Shown here: piece by piece, positions 61,644 through 64,000 of the stretch
Numbering within the stretch: position 1 is the first letter of the stretch
Layout of the letters: the number at the start of each line of letters is the position of its first letter
Origin: Streptomyces sp. NBC_01217
GTDB taxonomy: Bacteria > Actinomycetota > Actinomycetes > Streptomycetales > Streptomycetaceae
DNA length: 64,000 nucleotides
NCBI RefSeq assembly: GCF_035994185.1
Contig: NZ_CP108538.1
Coordinates: 3,782,001 to 3,846,000 of the forward strand
Direction: 5' to 3'
Notes under the pieces: model-generated
Databases searched by the model: none
The model's input: the letters and a program-made list of their open reading frames with translations, nothing else
Told to the model about the DNA's origin: nothing
Position numbers and translations under genes: made by a program

Positions 61644-62301
61644 GCGGGACGATGATGGAGCCGCTGAGGGGGGCCGCCGTCCGGTCCGCGTGAGCTGAAG
61701 CGGATGTCCTGTCGAACGTCATGGAGCATGCGCGGGACGCGCGCGAGATGCCTGCGGCTCTGTTCGGCCGGCGATCGAATCGACCTCTACCCCACCGTCT
61801 TTGACACCCGACCCCCGAACCCACCCGCCGGTGCCGGGGGCAACCCCCGAAGGACTTCCGGAGCCGACCACTTGGGGTTCGTCATACGGCCGACGACGCC
61901 CCGTCCCCTCCCGAGTGCAGTCAGCCCCTGGAGTCGGGCGGTCTCGTGTTGTCCAGTCGAGACAACGGCGGTCGGAGGACTCCGAAAGCCCAGTACGAGG
62001 GCTACCGGGGGCAGCTGGTCCTGGGCGAGGCCGACCCCGAGGAGATGGGCGATCTCAAGGATGTGCGCCGGGCCGGCTTGGCCTTTGGGTGAGTGGCTCC
62101 GTGGCATCCGGCCACGAAGCCTCCGCAAAAACCCGTTTGGCGAGCCACGGCGACCACTGCTACTTTCCCGGAGGCCGTGCGAGAGAACGAGGAGGTGGTA
62201 CCCGTGAACGCAGTATCGACATGGGTGCTCCCCTCCGGGGTCACGGTCGGGCGATAGGTCGTCCGGGAGCGCCGCTCTGAGCACTCCCGAAAGGCACGAC
62301 C
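61644..62301. other. Gene-poor region with a possible gene remnant
   Basis: No intact gene is supported in these 658 bp. A short + frame at about 61991-62089 (QYEGYRGQLVLGEADPEEMG ... AGLAFG, stop) looks like the C-terminus of a lost protein of unrecognised family. The last 60 bp carry the ribosome site (GAAAGG) of the hydrolase. Confidence 0.4.
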
Positions 62302-63024
62302 ATGCACTTCACTTCCGAACAGCGCCTCGACGACGGCGTCCTCGAACGCGAATTCACCCTCGGCGAGATCCCCGGCACCCTGTGGACGCCTGGATCCGCA
62401 CCGGCACCGCTGGTCCTGATGGCCCACAACAACGGCCTGCCCAAGGCGGATCCCCGGCTGGTGGCCCGGGCCCGGTACACCGCGGCGCGCGGCTACGCGG
62501 TGGCCACCATCGACGCCCCCGGGTGCGGTGACCGTCCCCGTTCCGCCGCCGACGAGCAGGCCCGTGCCGACCTCCGGCGGGCGATGCAGGCCGGCGAGCC
62601 GGTCGACGAGATCTTGGAGTCCTTCATCGGCCCGCTGGTCGAAAACGCGGTCCCGGAATGGCAGACCACTCTGGACGCCCTCCTTGAACTGCCCGGGATC
62701 GGCGGCCCGGTCGGGTACTCCGGGGGGTGGACCGCCCTCGGCATTCAGCTGGCAGTGGCCGAGCCGCGCATCGCGGCCGCAGGCTTCTTCGCCGGGGGGT
62801 ACGTGCCCCGTGCCCAGCGCGAGGAGGCCCGGCAGGTCACCATTCCGCTGCTGTTCCTGTTGCAGTGGGACGACGAAGGGAACCCTCGGCAACGGGCCCT
62901 GGACCTGTTCGACGCCTTCGGCAGCAAGGAGAAGACGCTGCACGCCAATCTGGGAGGGCACACCGGCACCCCGCGCTTCGAGCTGGAGGACGGGTGCAGG
63001 TTCTTGGACCGGCACCTGAAGTGA
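62302..63024 (+). CDS. Alpha/beta hydrolase (dienelactone-hydrolase-like)
   Basis: This 240-residue protein has LVLMAHNNGLPKADPR (oxyanion region), VATIDAPGCGDRP, nucleophile elbow GPVGYSGGWTALG (Ser in GxSGG), LLFLLQWDDEGNPRQRALDLFDAFGSKEKTLHANLGGHTGTP with a late Asp and His. The triad order Ser-Asp-His fits an esterase/hydrolase. ATG 62302 follows GAAAGG. The substrate is unknown and no operon partner is visible. Confidence 0.82.
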   Translation: MHFTSEQRLDDGVLEREFTLGEIPGTLWTPGSAPAPLVLMAHNNGLPKADPRLVARARYTAARGYAVATIDAPGCGDRPRSAADEQARADLRRAMQAGEPVDEILESFIGPLVENAVPEWQTTLDALLELPGIGGPVGYSGGWTALGIQLAVAEPRIAAAGFFAGGYVPRAQREEARQVTIPLLFLLQWDDEGNPRQRALDLFDAFGSKEKTLHANLGGHTGTPRFELEDGCRFLDRHLK

Positions 63025-63842
63025 GGCCGGGCCGTCTGGCGGTCAGCAGACGGTAGGCGGTGTCGGCCAGGATGCCGTCATCGAGGACAGGTCCCGGGTT
63101 GGTCCGTATAGCCGCCTTCACCGGGACGGTTCGCGGAACACCTGTACGGAAGACCCTGACCTGGGGCTCCGTTCCCGTCGGCCGGTGTTCCGTTGAGGGA
63201 TCCCCTTACGGAACACCTCGGCAGGTCGATCGTCGGCGCTGTCGAGAACGTCCGCTCACTGCCGATCGCCGAAAGGACGGTGCGGGCTTGCATCTGCTGG
63301 GGAAATTCCGCGGCGAGCAAGCTCTTTGCCGACACCGGAAAGGCCGAGACCGGATCGCTGAGCGCCGCCGGCAGGAACTCCCACACGGGAGAAAACACCC
63401 TCCGGCGCCACAGCATGGTCCGCGCACGGCGCGTACGCGCGCCGCCTCCGCGGCTGGGCCGGTCGGCTCCACGGCTTCAGCCACCTCCCCGTTCCACCGA
63501 CATCAATTCGAACTCGCTGGAAATTTCCGGAAGACGCACATTCATGAATTACATTGCTGGATCAAATTACTGTATGAGCCCACAGCGCCCGTTCCCGGTT
63601 CAGCCAACACAGTGAAATATGCAGTCACTGAGGTAGCTGGCCGCCTTTTTTTAGGGAGTGTGATGGGATTAAGGCGACCTGCCTATCGGGGTGCATAGCT
63701 CGTGGTCTGGACTGCGCCATTTTCTGCCCATGTCCGCTGTTGCTTGTACGCCGTGGTGATTGGAAAAGAGATGGTGGAAATTTCCACAGTTAAGAGGATG
63801 TCTCACGTGGTGATGGTGTGAGCTGCGGCATGATGTCTCTTC
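63025..63842. other. Gene-poor, partly AT-richer region left of an IS end
   Basis: No supported gene in 818 bp. It contains the inverted repeat at 63184-63217, a conspicuous drop in GC from about 63530 to 63830 unlike the rest of the window, and a perfect 14-bp palindrome GTGGAAATTTCCAC at 63774-63787 next to the IS5-like element. The low GC suggests foreign DNA or a strong regulatory region. Confidence 0.5.
63184..63217. repeat. Nested inverted repeat around a GGGATCCC centre
   Basis: Arms GGTGTTCCGT (63184-63193) and ACGGAACACC (63208-63217) flank a 14-nt centre that itself contains GGGATCCC. A further CGGAACACCT-like copy (GCGGAACACCTG) lies near 63132. It resembles a terminator or a recombinase/repressor site; no assignment is possible. 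Confidence 0.5.
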
Positions 63843-64000
63843 GTGAGTGCCGATCTGTCGCAGCGGCTGGTTCCTGACGGTCTGTGGGAACTCGTCGCCC
63901 CGTTGTTGCCGTCGTTCAACTCCCGTCCGCAGGGTGGTGGGACTGCGCCGCTGGATGAGCGGGCTGTGTTCACGGCGGTGGTGTACGTGCTGACCAGCGG
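63843..64000 (+). CDS. IS5-like transposase, N-terminus (cut by window end)
   Basis: GTG 63843 begins VSADLSQRLVPDGLWELVAP and continues LLPSFNSRPQGGGTAPLDER, ending AVFTAVVYVLTSG at the window edge. This is the DUF4096-type N-terminal domain of IS5/IS4-family transposases. 53 codons are present and the catalytic part lies outside. The GAGGATGTCTCACGTG stretch about 50 bp upstream is probably the IS end. Confidence 0.82.
   Translation, partial: MSADLSQRLVPDGLWELVAPLLPSFNSRPQGGGTAPLDERAVFTAVVYVLTS

Noticed and set aside
61801..62280. 159-codon + frame before the hydrolase
   Set aside because: No recognisable domain, no ribosome site, and the only protein-like stretch (QYEGYRGQLVLGEADPEEMG) lies in a different frame; noted only as a remnant.

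Overview
The window is high-GC actinobacterial DNA, almost certainly from a Streptomyces: GTG starts and 4-bp stop/start overlaps are frequent, codons are GC-rich in third position, and many families are Streptomyces-typical (FxLD lanthipeptides, Imm21, DUF6114/DUF6230, ArsO flavoproteins, TcmP). Most of it reads as accessory DNA built from integrated elements rather than conserved core chromosome. No intact integrase, rRNA or tRNA gene is present.

Layout. (1) 1-5.5 kb: an intact mobilisation module (mobC, relaxase) with a convergent HFCD flavoprotein, an orphan Imm21 immunity gene, and the debris of a second mobilisation/flavoprotein/regulator module. (2) 5.4-14.4 kb: an FxLD-class lanthipeptide cluster read leftward: a 59-codon precursor (13168-13347), an attenuator-like hairpin, LanB dehydratase, LanC cyclase, the FxLD-system protein-aspartate methyltransferase and a helical-repeat protein, with a HATPase anti-sigma-like gene and small Cys-rich proteins behind. 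(3) 14.6-25.6 kb: an HTH/TPR-like regulator with an acetyltransferase, then a probable defence island: two AbiTii-domain membrane proteins, a DUF5131 three-Cys protein, its partner TcmP split by an IS630 insertion, and a 1187-residue NACHT NTPase with a PD-(D/E)xK-like N-terminus and a zinc-ribbon tail. (4) 25.79 and 53.64 kb: two nearly identical ~65-bp tRNA 3'-half sequences, each followed by a strong hairpin and each preceded by related DNA. They look like att sites bounding a 27.9-kb element.

(5) The element between those sites is an arsenic/phosphate island. It has three ArsR regulators, an ACR3 arsenite pump, two ArsO-type flavoproteins and a third FAD enzyme with a Cys-rich tail, two arsenate reductases, a dedicated thioredoxin reductase/thioredoxin pair and a CoA-disulfide-reductase-like enzyme. 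It also has a full pstSCAB phosphate importer, a second orphan PstS, a PhoX-like (DUF839) phosphatase and an OmpR-type regulator that has lost its phosphoacceptor and sits after pstB. ATAGAT/ATCTAT inverted repeats precede the orphan pstS, arsC2 and the pst/phoX intergenic region, and a PHO-box-like direct repeat also precedes arsC2. I infer that the island couples arsenate detoxification to phosphate uptake under ArsR control. It also carries NhaA, a STAS protein, a MerR/SulP pair, a broken VapBC pair, an IS3 element and a Uma2 nuclease.

(6) 53.7-64 kb: a DUF6230/DUF6114/secreted-protein cassette, a CHAT-protease gene coupled to a small partner gene, a dead IS630 copy, an acetyltransferase, an alpha/beta hydrolase, and the start of an IS5-like transposase cut by the window edge.
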